Shown here in pieces: positions 49,362-58,183 of a DNA stretch of 64,000 nucleotides. Where the stretch lies: NCBI RefSeq assembly GCF_048892425.1, contig NZ_JBLZHU010000010.1, positions 62,001 through 126,000 of the forward strand, read 5' to 3'. The position numbers and the translations under genes are program-made. Numbering within the stretch: the stretch's first letter is position 1; each line of letters starts with the position of its first letter. The notes beneath the pieces were generated by a model. That model was not told the DNA's origin and made no database searches. It was given only the letters and a program-made list of their open reading frames with translations. This stretch comes from Pacificispira sp002696645. Its GTDB lineage: Bacteria; Pseudomonadota; Alphaproteobacteria; UBA8366; Aestuariispiraceae.

Positions 49362-50708
49362 CTAGCTCAGCAAGCGTTGCTCAAACGGATATCTGGTCAG
49401 ATTTTCAAATCCGGTCTCGGTGATCACCACCTGGTCTTCCAGCTTCACACCACAGGTGCCGCCGACTTCGCCGACATAGGCCTCTACACACACGCACATG
49501 CCAGGCTCTAACATGCCATCATAGCCAGTCGATTCCCAGTCTTCCGGATACATCACGGCGGGATATTCGTCGCACAGACCAACGCCGTGATACATGACGC
49601 TATAGCGCCGGGCGCGGAATTTCTCCGGCAGGGGTTTGGCGCCTTGCATCAATTCCTTGAAGGACGCGCCGGGTTTCAGCAGCTGCATGTTGTTCTGGAT
49701 CTGCTCATAGGCGACTTGATAGACCTCACGCTCTGCATCACTGGGCTTGCCATCGCCGATCTTGAAGGTGCGCGACAGGTCCGCGCAGTATCCATAGGGG
49801 CCGACCAGATCCGTGTCATAGGCCAGGATATCCCCTTCCTTCATGATCCGGGGACCGCATTCTTGGAACCAAGGATTCGTGCGGGGTCCAGAGGACAGGA
49901 TGCGGGTTTCGATCCATTCCCCGCCGCGAATATGGTTGCCCTTTTGCAGTTCTGCCCAGGCGGTAACTTCGGTCATGCCGGGGATTACGGCGGCCTGCAT
50001 TTCCGCCATCGCAGATTCACAGGCGGCAATCGCACAACGCATGGCGTTTAGCTCATTCTCGTTCTTCACCTTGCGGGCATGTTCGGTCATTTCCTGACCG
50101 ATCCTGATCTTGAAGCCGATATTCTCCAGCGCCCAATAGGTTGCGATTTCGCTCTTATCCAGGCCCAGGCGGCGGTTATCTCCCGCATGGGCGCGCACGA
50201 TGGTATCGACCTGTTGTGCAAAGAGGGCGGCGCGTTCTTCCGCCCGTTGGGCGGCATCCATATAGAAGAAGTCGGCGCCGGGATGCACTTCCTTCACCAG
50301 CGGCAGATGCGCAGACAGATGGCGCGCCGGGGTATAATCCCACAGCGCCATATGCCCATCTGGCAGCACCAGACAGGCGCGGCAGAAATTATGCATCACC
50401 CAGATCTGCATATTGGTCGTGTCGGTGGCATAGCGGATGTTCAGCGGATCGAACATCAACAGCCCGCCCAGATCATGCTTATTGACCTGTTCCACCAGCC
50501 GCGACAGGCGATAGTCCCGCAGCGAGGGCATATCCGGTATTGTCAGCCCCAGTGCCGCCCATTCCGCGAAGGCCAGATCCGTCGGCCCGATCTCTACCCG
50601 GTCACCATCATTGGGTGTCCCATCCGGCAGGAATTCGGTCAGCGAGGAAGGGCGGCGCGTCGGATCGATCTTGCGATTGGACCCAAGGACATAGGGATCA
50701 TATGGCAT
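49362..50708 (-). CDS. dddP: Dimethylsulfoniopropionate lyase DddP
   Basis: A 448-residue member of the M24 peptidase fold that cleaves DMSP to dimethyl sulfide and acrylate. The metal ligands of Roseobacter DddP (Asp295, Asp307, His371, Glu406, Glu421) all occur here shifted by three: Asp298, Asp310, His374, Glu409 and Glu424, within AYDTDLVGPYGYCADLSRTF, YHGVGLCDEYP, VCVEAY and KLEDQV. The N-terminal block NDGDRVEIGPTDLAFAEW and GGLLMFDPLNIRYATDTTNM are typical of DddP and unlike prolidases. The length equals that of characterised DddP. No acrylate-processing gene is adjacent. Confidence 0.94.
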   Translation of the reverse strand: MPYDPYVLGSNRKIDPTRRPSSLTEFLPDGTPNDGDRVEIGPTDLAFAEWAALGLTIPDMPSLRDYRLSRLVEQVNKHDLGGLLMFDPLNIRYATDTTNMQIWVMHNFCRACLVLPDGHMALWDYTPARHLSAHLPLVKEVHPGADFFYMDAAQRAEERAALFAQQVDTIVRAHAGDNRRLGLDKSEIATYWALENIGFKIRIGQEMTEHARKVKNENELNAMRCAIAACESAMAEMQAAVIPGMTEVTAWAELQKGNHIRGGEWIETRILSSGPRTNPWFQECGPRIMKEGDILAYDTDLVGPYGYCADLSRTFKIGDGKPSDAEREVYQVAYEQIQNNMQLLKPGASFKELMQGAKPLPEKFRARRYSVMYHGVGLCDEYPAVMYPEDWESTGYDGMLEPGMCVCVEAYVGEVGGTCGVKLEDQVVITETGFENLTRYPFEQRLLS

Positions 50709-50921
50709 GGCCTGTAGCTTTCAGAATGGATGGCGCAACAGCGCTCATTCCAGGTTATCTCTGGCGATAAGCTTGATCCCGGTTTTGATTTTCCGTCAAT
50801 TCTAATAGCGGCGTGAAATGCCGGAAATTGGCTGGGATGCGACCCGTAATACCAAAGTTGTAATCTAATACAAAACAATGTTAAAAATTGATTGCCGTTA
50901 ATTTATATAAGGATTTCGAAA

Positions 50922-51440
50922 ATGAGTATCTTGAAAATTATAAACGGAGTTAAGGCATTCAATGGTTACCTGTATCACTTTACTGACCAAAGAAATTTAC
51001 TTTCGATAAAAAAACATGGGATTTTGTCATTTGAAGGAGCAAATAAGTTTCATATCAGCAATATCGTTACCGGTGGGAACGATTGGAGTCACGATGCGGA
51101 TGGTTATTCAGGATTAAAAAAATTTGTTCACCTATGTTTCTGGTCGGAGCATCCTATGGAATATATCGCGCGCCAAGCTGGTCGATTACAACAAACGTCC
51201 TTCTTGAAAATCAACCCTGACGTACTTAACATTATGGGTGTTAAGTTCACAAATGATGTATCAAACAAAAGTGGTGTAAAGTTGTTAACACCGGAAGAAG
51301 CTCTGGATACGTTTGATTGCGATGTCCTCTTCAAGCGATCAAACTGGAAAGATCCCTTGATTAATGCGCGAATGCAGAAAACAAAAAAGTATGAGGTTTT
51401 AATTCCAGATCACGTTCCTTTGGAATATATAAGGTTCTAA
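50922..51440 (+). CDS. DarT1-type DNA ADP-ribosyltransferase toxin
   Basis: A 172-residue DarT-domain (DUF4433-like) protein that should transfer ADP-ribose from NAD+ to a DNA base; DarT1 members paired with NADAR modify guanosine. Blocks are LYHFTDQRNLLSIKKHGILS, VHLCFWSEHPMEYIARQAGR and, at the C-terminus, YEVLIPDHVPLEYI with the likely catalytic Glu. AAGGA precedes ATG 50922. The coding sequence is far richer in A and T than its neighbours, indicating horizontal transfer. The antitoxin gene follows after three bases. Confidence 0.85.
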   Translation: MSILKIINGVKAFNGYLYHFTDQRNLLSIKKHGILSFEGANKFHISNIVTGGNDWSHDADGYSGLKKFVHLCFWSEHPMEYIARQAGRLQQTSFLKINPDVLNIMGVKFTNDVSNKSGVKLLTPEEALDTFDCDVLFKRSNWKDPLINARMQKTKKYEVLIPDHVPLEYIRF

Positions 51441-51443
51441 CTA

Positions 51444-52166
51444 ATGGCAAATCGACCTATTTATTTACCTAACATTAATAATGATACTCTCACTAAGAAT
51501 GATTTATTAGTTAAAAAAATATGGATAAACTTTGATTGGAATCCAGGTTTTTCTCAAAAGCAGAAAGAAAAAAATATTAAATTTTTGCATGATGAAGCAA
51601 AAAATAAAGGTATTTCGCCAATCTTAGAAATATCCACAAAATCAAGTAGTGAAACTGGAAAAAAGCTAAGTGCCTTTTCACTCAATATTCATAACGCTAC
51701 GATTTCAATTGAAAGTGCATTTCAGGGAAGTAAAGTTTTTGAAAATGGTGGGCCGTATCAGGACCTGTACAATGTTTCTTCGCGCGATGCGAAAAAAGAT
51801 CAAAGAATTAAAAGTTCTGGAAACATTATTGGTTTTAAATATTTTGATAAAGAATTCTCAAATGAGCCCAAGACTGCATTTTATACTTGGCTATATATCA
51901 ACGCGCTACACGATTACACTTCCTTTATTAGGAAAGTTTATTCTTACTATAGAGCCTTTTCCGATATAGAGTTTAATCCAGAAAAGTCATTAAATTGCCA
52001 AGCAGAAGCTTTTTGCATTTTTGCGTCACTTGATTATCGCAACGAGTTAAAAAATGCTTGTCGATCGTATTCATATTTGCAGGAACTAATGCGTCAATCT
52101 GAAAATTGCGCTCAAAAAAATGATATTGTTTCAAAAGATTATAATTTAGAACCCAACCTAATTTAG
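51444..52166 (+). CDS. DarT1-associated NADAR antitoxin
   Basis: A 240-residue NADAR-superfamily ADP-ribosyl hydrolase expected to remove ADP-ribose from DNA guanosine and so neutralise DarT1. Blocks are INFDWNPGFSQKQKEKNIKF, ISTKSSSETGKKLSAFSL, SIESAFQGSKVFENGGPYQD and FSDIEFNPEKSLNCQAEAFC, which fit this antitoxin family. It is as AT-rich as the toxin and probably co-transcribed with it. Whether the pair acts in phage defence here is inference from relatives. Confidence 0.85.
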   Translation: MANRPIYLPNINNDTLTKNDLLVKKIWINFDWNPGFSQKQKEKNIKFLHDEAKNKGISPILEISTKSSSETGKKLSAFSLNIHNATISIESAFQGSKVFENGGPYQDLYNVSSRDAKKDQRIKSSGNIIGFKYFDKEFSNEPKTAFYTWLYINALHDYTSFIRKVYSYYRAFSDIEFNPEKSLNCQAEAFCIFASLDYRNELKNACRSYSYLQELMRQSENCAQKNDIVSKDYNLEPNLI

Positions 52167-52314
52167 CAACTACCTCAGTTTTATCTAACTTTTCCGATAC
52201 CGACACGATTGGCGAAAATGGGACAGTTGAAGTCGCTGGGCGATTGTCGCGCGGGATAAAGACGCGCGATTGTCTGCGCTAGGTGCTTATTTCTCATTTA
52301 AAAGGGTTGGTCAT

Positions 52315-54750
52315 ATGAAGTCGCATGCACAGGCGGTGGTAATCGGGGGCGGGGTTGTTGGATGTTCGGTACTGTATCATCTGACCAAGCTGGGCTGGAA
52401 AGATGTGGTCCTGATCGAACGATCCGAACTGACATCCGGGTCGACCTGGCATGCGGCGGGCGGTTTTCACACCATCAATGGCGACCCGCAGGTCGCGAAG
52501 CTGCAATCCTACACCATTGATTTGTATAAAGAGATCGAGGAGATTTCCGGCCAGTCGACCGGTTTCCACCTGACCGAAGGGGTGTTCCTGGCCGCGACGC
52601 CAGAGCGCCTGGAACTGCTGAAAGTGATGCAAAGCCAGGAGAAGCTGCTGGGCATCGAAACCGAATTGCTGACCCCGAAAGAGGCGGAAAAGATCCTGCC
52701 GATCATGGATCCCAAGGAATTTCTGGGGGCATTGTGGACGCCACTGCATGGGCATCTGGATCCATCGGGCACGACCCATGCCTATGCCAAGGCGGCCAAG
52801 CTGGGCGGGGCGGAGATTTACCTGAGAAACCGCGTCACCGACCTGCAGCAGAATCCGGACGGCACCTGGACCGTGATCACTGAACAGGGAACCATGCAGG
52901 CCGATCATGTGGTCAATGCGGGCGGCCTGTGGGCGCGGGAAGTCGGGCGCATGGTTGGCCTGGAACTGCCGGTTCTGGCCATGGAACATATGTATCTGAT
53001 CACCGAAGACATGCCCGAAGTGGCGGAGATCAATAAATCCACCGGCAAGGAAGTGCTGCACGTCGTTGATCCTGATGGCGAGATTTATATGCGCCAGGAA
53101 CGCCAGGGCATGCTGATGGGAACTTATGAAAAGGCCTGCGTGCCGTGGTCCCCGAAAGAGACACCCTGGGATTTCGGCCATGAATTGTTGCAGGAAGATA
53201 TCGATCGTATCGCGCCATCGCTGGAAGTGGGCTTCCGTCACTTCCCACCGTTCCAGCGTGCCGGGATCAAACAGATCATCAATGGTCCCTTCACCTTCGC
53301 GCCGGATGGCAACCCGCTGGTGGGTCCAGTGCGCGGCTTGAAGAATTACTGGTGCGCCTGTGGCGTTATGGCAGGGTTCAGCCAGGGCGGCGGGGTCGGA
53401 CTGGCGCTGTCGAACTGGATGATCAACGGCGATCCGGGCTTTGATATCTGGGGCATGGATGTGTCGCGCTATGGCGATTGGACGACCATGGCCTATACCA
53501 ATGCCCGGGTGCGGGAAAACTATTCCCGCCGGTTCAAGGTCCGCTTCCCGAATGAGGAACTGACCGCCGCCCGCCCGCTGCGCACCACCCCGATCTATGA
53601 GCGCCAGAAGGCCATGAATGCGGTGTTTGGTGTCGCCTATGGCATGGAACAGGCGCTGTGGTACGCACCCAAGGGCATGGAGCCGGTGGAAAACATCACC
53701 TTCCTGCGGTCCAACGCTTTCCCGCATATCAAGGCGGAATGTCAGACCGTCCGAAATGGAGTCGGACTGGCCGATATTTCGTCCTTCGCAAAATATGAAA
53801 TCACCGGACCGGGGGCGGAAAGCTGGCTGAGCCATATGCTGGCCAACAAAATGCCGCGCCAGGGCCGGCTGACCCTGTCGCCCATGTTGAACGAAAAGGG
53901 CAAAGTCATTGGTGATTTCACGGTTGGCAAACTGGCTGACGAGCAATTTTTCATCTTCGGGTCCGGCGCGGGCGAAGCTTATCACATGCGCTGGTTTGAA
54001 TCGCATTTGCCAGAGGACGGCAGTGTAACGATCAAGGCTCATGGCCTGGGCCTTGTCGGCCTGACCATTGCTGGTCCAAAAGCCCGCGAAGTCCTGGCTC
54101 AATTAACCGACGCCGATGTCTCCCATGATGCCATCAAGTTCCTGGATTTCAAAAAGATGGAATTGGGCATGGTGCCTGCCATGGTCGGGCGGGTCTCCTT
54201 CACCGGGGATCTGGGCTACGAGCTTTGGGTAAAGCCGGAATTCCACACCCGCCTGTTCGATGACATCCTGACCGCTGGGGCCGATTATGGGATCAAATTG
54301 TTTGGGTCCCGCGCGATGCGCTCCATGAGCCTGGAAAAAGGATTCGGTTCCTGGGCGACGGAATACCGCCCGATCTACGGTCCTTATGCGGCGGCGATGG
54401 GCCGGTTCGTTGACCTGAAAAAGAACGACTTTATCGGTCGAGAAGCAGCGATGAAGGAATTGCAGGACGGGCCCGCAAAACGGCTGGTGACTTTCACCCT
54501 GAAAGCAAAAGAAATCGATGTGATGGGCAACGAGCCGATCTATCGTGACGGCAAGATTGTCGGCTATGTGACGTCGGGCATGTATGCCCATCATGCCGAC
54601 AAGTCCGTCGCCATGGGCTATATCCCCGCCGAGATGGCAGAGGAGTTCAGCGACGACCTCTTCCGGGTTGAGGTGTTTGGAGAAATGCTGCCAGCCACGA
54701 TCCTGTCAGAACCATTGTTCGACCCCAAGGCTGAGCGCATGCGCGGTTAG
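52315..54750 (+). CDS. FAD-dependent dimethylglycine/sarcosine dehydrogenase-like protein with GcvT domain
   Basis: An 811-residue two-domain enzyme. Residues 1 to about 390 form a DAO-type FAD oxidoreductase (VVIGGGVVGCSVLYHL, SGSTWHAAGGFHTINGD), with a covalent-flavin-type histidine possible in the latter. Residues about 430-811 form the aminomethyltransferase (GcvT) folate domain (GVGLADISSFAKYEITGPGA, GDLGYELWVKP, GYVTSGMYAHHADKSVAMGY). Such proteins demethylate dimethylglycine or sarcosine and load C1 on tetrahydrofolate. Start ATG 52315 is where similarity begins. It follows the toxin-antitoxin pair; substrate not certain. Confidence 0.85.
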   Translation: MKSHAQAVVIGGGVVGCSVLYHLTKLGWKDVVLIERSELTSGSTWHAAGGFHTINGDPQVAKLQSYTIDLYKEIEEISGQSTGFHLTEGVFLAATPERLELLKVMQSQEKLLGIETELLTPKEAEKILPIMDPKEFLGALWTPLHGHLDPSGTTHAYAKAAKLGGAEIYLRNRVTDLQQNPDGTWTVITEQGTMQADHVVNAGGLWAREVGRMVGLELPVLAMEHMYLITEDMPEVAEINKSTGKEVLHVVDPDGEIYMRQERQGMLMGTYEKACVPWSPKETPWDFGHELLQEDIDRIAPSLEVGFRHFPPFQRAGIKQIINGPFTFAPDGNPLVGPVRGLKNYWCACGVMAGFSQGGGVGLALSNWMINGDPGFDIWGMDVSRYGDWTTMAYTNARVRENYSRRFKVRFPNEELTAARPLRTTPIYERQKAMNAVFGVAYGMEQALWYAPKGMEPVENITFLRSNAFPHIKAECQTVRNGVGLADISSFAKYEITGPGAESWLSHMLANKMPRQGRLTLSPMLNEKGKVIGDFTVGKLADEQFFIFGSGAGEAYHMRWFESHLPEDGSVTIKAHGLGLVGLTIAGPKAREVLAQLTDADVSHDAIKFLDFKKMELGMVPAMVGRVSFTGDLGYELWVKPEFHTRLFDDILTAGADYGIKLFGSRAMRSMSLEKGFGSWATEYRPIYGPYAAAMGRFVDLKKNDFIGREAAMKELQDGPAKRLVTFTLKAKEIDVMGNEPIYRDGKIVGYVTSGMYAHHADKSVAMGYIPAEMAEEFSDDLFRVEVFGEMLPATILSEPLFDPKAERMRG

Positions 54751-54771
54751 GGGTATAAATAGGTCACTTTT

Positions 54772-54899
54772 CTCCCTCCCCCTAGAGGGGGGAGGGTTGG
54801 GGTGGGGGTGATAGGCCGCAAGGCCTTTCCCTGCAGATAGCTGAATTGCGGAGGAGAGAGCACCCCCCTCCCAACCTCCCCCCCTCAAGGGGGGAGGAG
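54772..54899. repeat. Inverted-repeat element with palindromic arms
   Basis: Two 39-base arms (54772-54810 and 54861-54899) are largely complementary, and each arm is itself a hairpin (CCTCCCCCTAGAGGGGGGAG type). The element fills the gap between two convergent genes. The form resembles dispersed extragenic palindromes common in alphaproteobacteria and may act as a transcription barrier. Confidence 0.8.
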
Positions 54900-54943
54900 T
54901 AAGATATGGGGCTTCCTCGCTAAGGCAAAAGAGGGTGGCAGGC

Positions 54944-55786
54944 TTAGAACCTATCCACCCGTGATCCGGCCTGGGCGTCCTGACCCAGGATATGGGCAAG
55001 CGACGGCATGCCGATATTCAGGGTTTCTTCCATGGGCCAGATCGGATTGAGCAACAGCAATCCGCTGCCGGTCAGGCCGGCTTCTTCGCGGTCGGGCGCA
55101 GTGACCCACACTTCACAGCGCAGGCGTCCCCGGTCTGTGGCGGGCAGCGCCTCACTCAATTTATGAGTCAGCACATCGCCCAGCGCGCGGGTCTTGATAG
55201 GATACCAGATGGCGACACTGGCGCTGGGGAATCGCACCATGCCGTCGACCACAGCTTTGACGATGCGGGCGATTTCGTCAGGTGTCTCATAGGGGGGATC
55301 GATCAGAACCAGGCCCCGTCGTTCCTTGGGTGGCAGGGTTGACGGGATCACCGTATAACCATCCCGCTGCAGAACCTGGGCAGCACGGGTCTGGCGCAGG
55401 GTTTCGCGCAACAGGCGGGCTTCCTCTGGATGGGCTTCCACAGCGATGAAGCGGTCCCCTGGGCGCAGGGCTTGGGCGACCAGCCAGGGGGATCCCGGAT
55501 ACCAGCGCAATCCGCCGTCTGGGTTCAGGTCGCGGATGGTCTTTGCATAGGCTTCAAAACAGTCTGGCAGGGGCTCTGCATCCAGAAACCGGGCGATGCC
55601 CTGTGCCGCTTCGCCGGTGCGTTCAGTTTCTTCCCGGGCAAGGTCGTAGAAGCCCGCCCCGGCATGGCTGTCCAGCACGAAGAAGGGTTTGTCCTTCGCA
55701 CACAGACGCTCCAGCAACAGGGTCAGGACCCAGTGTTTGTGTACATCAGCAAAGTTTCCCGCATGAAAGGCGTGGCGGTAATTCAT
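54944..55786 (-). CDS. rlmJ: 23S rRNA (adenine2030-N6)-methyltransferase
   Basis: A 280-residue methyltransferase. The N-terminal block NYRHAFHAGNFADVHKHWVL and FVLDSHAGAGFYDL are characteristic of RlmJ; the catalytic motif is DPPYE. It modifies A2030 of 23S rRNA. Start overlaps the stop of the upstream methyltransferase (ATGA), so it is the last gene of the four-gene minus-strand operon. Confidence 0.93.
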   Translation of the reverse strand: MNYRHAFHAGNFADVHKHWVLTLLLERLCAKDKPFFVLDSHAGAGFYDLAREETERTGEAAQGIARFLDAEPLPDCFEAYAKTIRDLNPDGGLRWYPGSPWLVAQALRPGDRFIAVEAHPEEARLLRETLRQTRAAQVLQRDGYTVIPSTLPPKERRGLVLIDPPYETPDEIARIVKAVVDGMVRFPSASVAIWYPIKTRALGDVLTHKLSEALPATDRGRLRCEVWVTAPDREEAGLTGSGLLLLNPIWPMEETLNIGMPSLAHILGQDAQAGSRVDRF

Positions 55787-56541
55787 GGCGTTGCTGTGTG
55801 CCGCTTTTCCATCACCACGAACAGTCGGAACCCGATCAGGCTGCCCATCCAGGGGATTAGTTTGTCCTCCAGGCGTAGTAAGGGGTCGACGAGGGACGCG
55901 GGCAACAGGGACCAGGCCTTAAACCCGCCAGACAGGGGATAGGCAAACAGGCTCAACCACTGGCGGCTGACGGTGCGCAAGGCAGGCACCCCTTCGGACA
56001 GGGATATGCGGTGTTCTTCGCGCCGGTACAGAAGGGTGGGAATGGCTTGGTTGGACTCAAACGGGTCCTTTGTTGCGCCATACTCTTGTTTGACCATCGG
56101 GTCGACAGACATATCCACGGGCTCTTCATGCAGATAGTTATAGAAGACCCAGCTCAACGGCGTGATGCCCGGTTCGATCAGCGCGATCTTGCCACCGGGC
56201 TTCAGCACCCGTGCTGCTTCGGTAAAGAATGTCTTTGGATCGGCCAGATGGTGCAGCACGTCGACCATGAATATCCCGTCAAAGGCATCATCCGGAAAGG
56301 GCAGCTGATGGGCATCGGCCACAGTATCGACCCAGGGCGCTGGCAGGATGTCCAGTCGGGTGATGTCCATGCCCTTTGTGAAATCCCGGCTGTGCCCGGA
56401 CCCGGCGCCGACCTCCAGATAGGCCCCACCTTGGGGCAGGGCGGCCAGCATGCGGCGATAATAGTCGCCATAGACTGCGCGCAGCCCGGCCTTTTTAGAC
56501 CAGACCTTGCCATGGGCGACCAGGCGGGGATCGATGCTCAC
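55783..56541 (-). CDS. Class I SAM-dependent methyltransferase
   Basis: A 252-residue methyltransferase with the SAM motif YLEVGAGSGHSRDF, motif II LPFPDDAFDGIFMVDVLHHL and motif III RVLKPGGKIALIEPGITPLS. A hydrophobic C-terminal half (WLSLFAYPLSGGFKAWSLL) suggests a lipid or lipid-linked substrate. It begins two bases after the stop of the methyltransferase-glycosyltransferase gene, so it is probably part of the same glycolipid pathway. Confidence 0.82.
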   Translation of the reverse strand: MSIDPRLVAHGKVWSKKAGLRAVYGDYYRRMLAALPQGGAYLEVGAGSGHSRDFTKGMDITRLDILPAPWVDTVADAHQLPFPDDAFDGIFMVDVLHHLADPKTFFTEAARVLKPGGKIALIEPGITPLSWVFYNYLHEEPVDMSVDPMVKQEYGATKDPFESNQAIPTLLYRREEHRISLSEGVPALRTVSRQWLSLFAYPLSGGFKAWSLLPASLVDPLLRLEDKLIPWMGSLIGFRLFVVMEKRHTATP

Positions 56542-56543
56542 AA

Positions 56544-58181
56544 TCAGAAGGCCTTCAGCTTGCGCCAGGCGAAGACGACCATTTTCAGCAACAACCAGCC
56601 ATCGCGGAACCTGCTGATCTGCGGCTCACCGTAGGTGCGGTCCGCATAGCGCATCGGAATCTCTATGATTTTTAGGTTCTGCTTTGCTGCGCCAAAGATC
56701 AGGTCAAAATCGCCGAACGGATCGAAATCCCCGAAATAGCTGCGGCCTGCCTGAATCTTGTGATAGTCGGCACGCGTCAGAACCTTCGTGCCGCACAGCG
56801 TATCGGTGAAACGCTGGTTCAGAAGGAAAGAAAAGATCATCGCAAAGGTCCGGTTGGCCCAATAATTCAGGAAGCGCATCGCCCCCTTCTCCATGGGATA
56901 GACCAGGCGGGAGCCATTGATGAACTCCCCCTTGCCGGTGGCGATGGCCTCATAGAATTTTGGCAGTTCTTCCGGCGGCATGGTCAGGTCGGCATCCAGA
57001 ATCATCAGGATATCGCCACGCGCCTCGTCAAAGCCCTTGCGGACGGCATCGCCCTTGCCCTTGCCCGGCTGCTTGAAGACCTTGATGTCCCAGGCGCCAT
57101 TTTCAGGCTTCGCATAGTGATCGCGCACGCGTTCGCATTCCTCGAATGTCCCGTCTGACGAATTGCCTTCGACATACAACACTTCCATATCTTTACAGAA
57201 GCGTGGCAGGCGCGTGATGGCGCTTTCGATATTGCCTTTCTCATTTCGGCAGGGGACCAGAACCGTGGTCGACAAATCCTTGCGCTTCGCCTTGCGCTGG
57301 GAGCGGGCGACGATGAAATGGCGCAGCGAGAGTTTGCGGATCAGGGGCAATGTCCCGATATAGCGATTGATTGCGGTTCCCACACCAAACAGGCGGGCGG
57401 GCACCAATTGGCGCCATTCGGTCTTGATTACATCGAAATCCGACAGGCCCAGAATGTTGCTGATATCGGCGGGGCTGAGGAAGTTCACTTCGGGCTGGGG
57501 CATTTTCAGGCCCGTCGCCTCCCCAGCGCGCAGCACCGGTTCCCACAAATGACTGTAATAGGTGATGACGATGCGGGTTTCCTCATCACACAGGTCGTGA
57601 ATCTGTTCCAGCATCGCCTGACAGTCATCGACAAAGCCCAGCGTATCGGACAGCAGGATAAAATCATACGGACCCTGCAAGTCCTGGCGCAGGCTGTTTA
57701 ACTGTTCGACATCGCCGACGCGAAACTGCAGTTCGGGATATTCATGTTCAGGATACGTGCTGCGCGCGACATCGACCATATTGGCGGAGAAATCGACCCC
57801 CATGCCAAAGGACGGCTTTAGGCCTGCCAATTGTGCGCCGGTGCCACAGCCCAGGTCCAGGATGCGCGACCCTTCCGGGATCAGGAATTTCAGGAAGGCC
57901 ATATCATCGTCATAGAAACCGGCATTCTTGGCGCGCCAGTCATCCCGCTTGGCCGCCATCTGCTGATTGTATTCCAGGATTGCTGTTTTTCGGGCAGATA
58001 GCGTGTTTTGCCACCCATTTCGCCGAGGGATGGACAAGGGAGTTGTGGTTGTATCTCGGGATGTCTTGCGGGGCGCCGCTTTCTTAGGGCTCCCCTTTTT
58101 GGCGGTGCCTTTCTTTGAAACCGCCTTTTTGGCTGCAGCTTTCTTCGCTGTCGCTTTCTTTACGGTCGCCGTCTTTGCCAC
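56544..58181 (-). CDS. Methyltransferase-glycosyltransferase (GT2) fusion with histone-like N-terminal tail
   Basis: A 545-residue fusion. Residues 1-45 are a Lys/Ala tail (VKKATAKKAAAKKAVSKK). Residues about 85-270 form a class I methyltransferase (RILDLGCGTGAQLAGL, ILLSDTLGFVDDCQ). Residues about 310-545 form a GT2 domain of the dolichol-phosphate-mannose-synthase type (TTVLVPCRNEKGNIESAI, GDILMILDADLTMPPEELPK, FINGSRLVYPMEKGAMRFLN, DTLCGTKV). Start GTG 58181 was chosen because AGGAG lies seven bases ahead and two bases after the stop of the upstream gene. Substrate unknown; a polyprenyl or diacylglycerol acceptor is likely given the next gene. Confidence 0.85.
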   Translation of the reverse strand: MAKTATVKKATAKKAAAKKAVSKKGTAKKGSPKKAAPRKTSRDTTTTPLSIPRRNGWQNTLSARKTAILEYNQQMAAKRDDWRAKNAGFYDDDMAFLKFLIPEGSRILDLGCGTGAQLAGLKPSFGMGVDFSANMVDVARSTYPEHEYPELQFRVGDVEQLNSLRQDLQGPYDFILLSDTLGFVDDCQAMLEQIHDLCDEETRIVITYYSHLWEPVLRAGEATGLKMPQPEVNFLSPADISNILGLSDFDVIKTEWRQLVPARLFGVGTAINRYIGTLPLIRKLSLRHFIVARSQRKAKRKDLSTTVLVPCRNEKGNIESAITRLPRFCKDMEVLYVEGNSSDGTFEECERVRDHYAKPENGAWDIKVFKQPGKGKGDAVRKGFDEARGDILMILDADLTMPPEELPKFYEAIATGKGEFINGSRLVYPMEKGAMRFLNYWANRTFAMIFSFLLNQRFTDTLCGTKVLTRADYHKIQAGRSYFGDFDPFGDFDLIFGAAKQNLKIIEIPMRYADRTYGEPQISRFRDGWLLLKMVVFAWRKLKAF

Positions 58182-58183
58182 AC

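Noticed and set aside
52294..54102. 602-codon minus-strand frame opposite the flavoprotein gene
   Set aside because: Antisense shadow of a well-supported two-domain enzyme; no recognisable domain.
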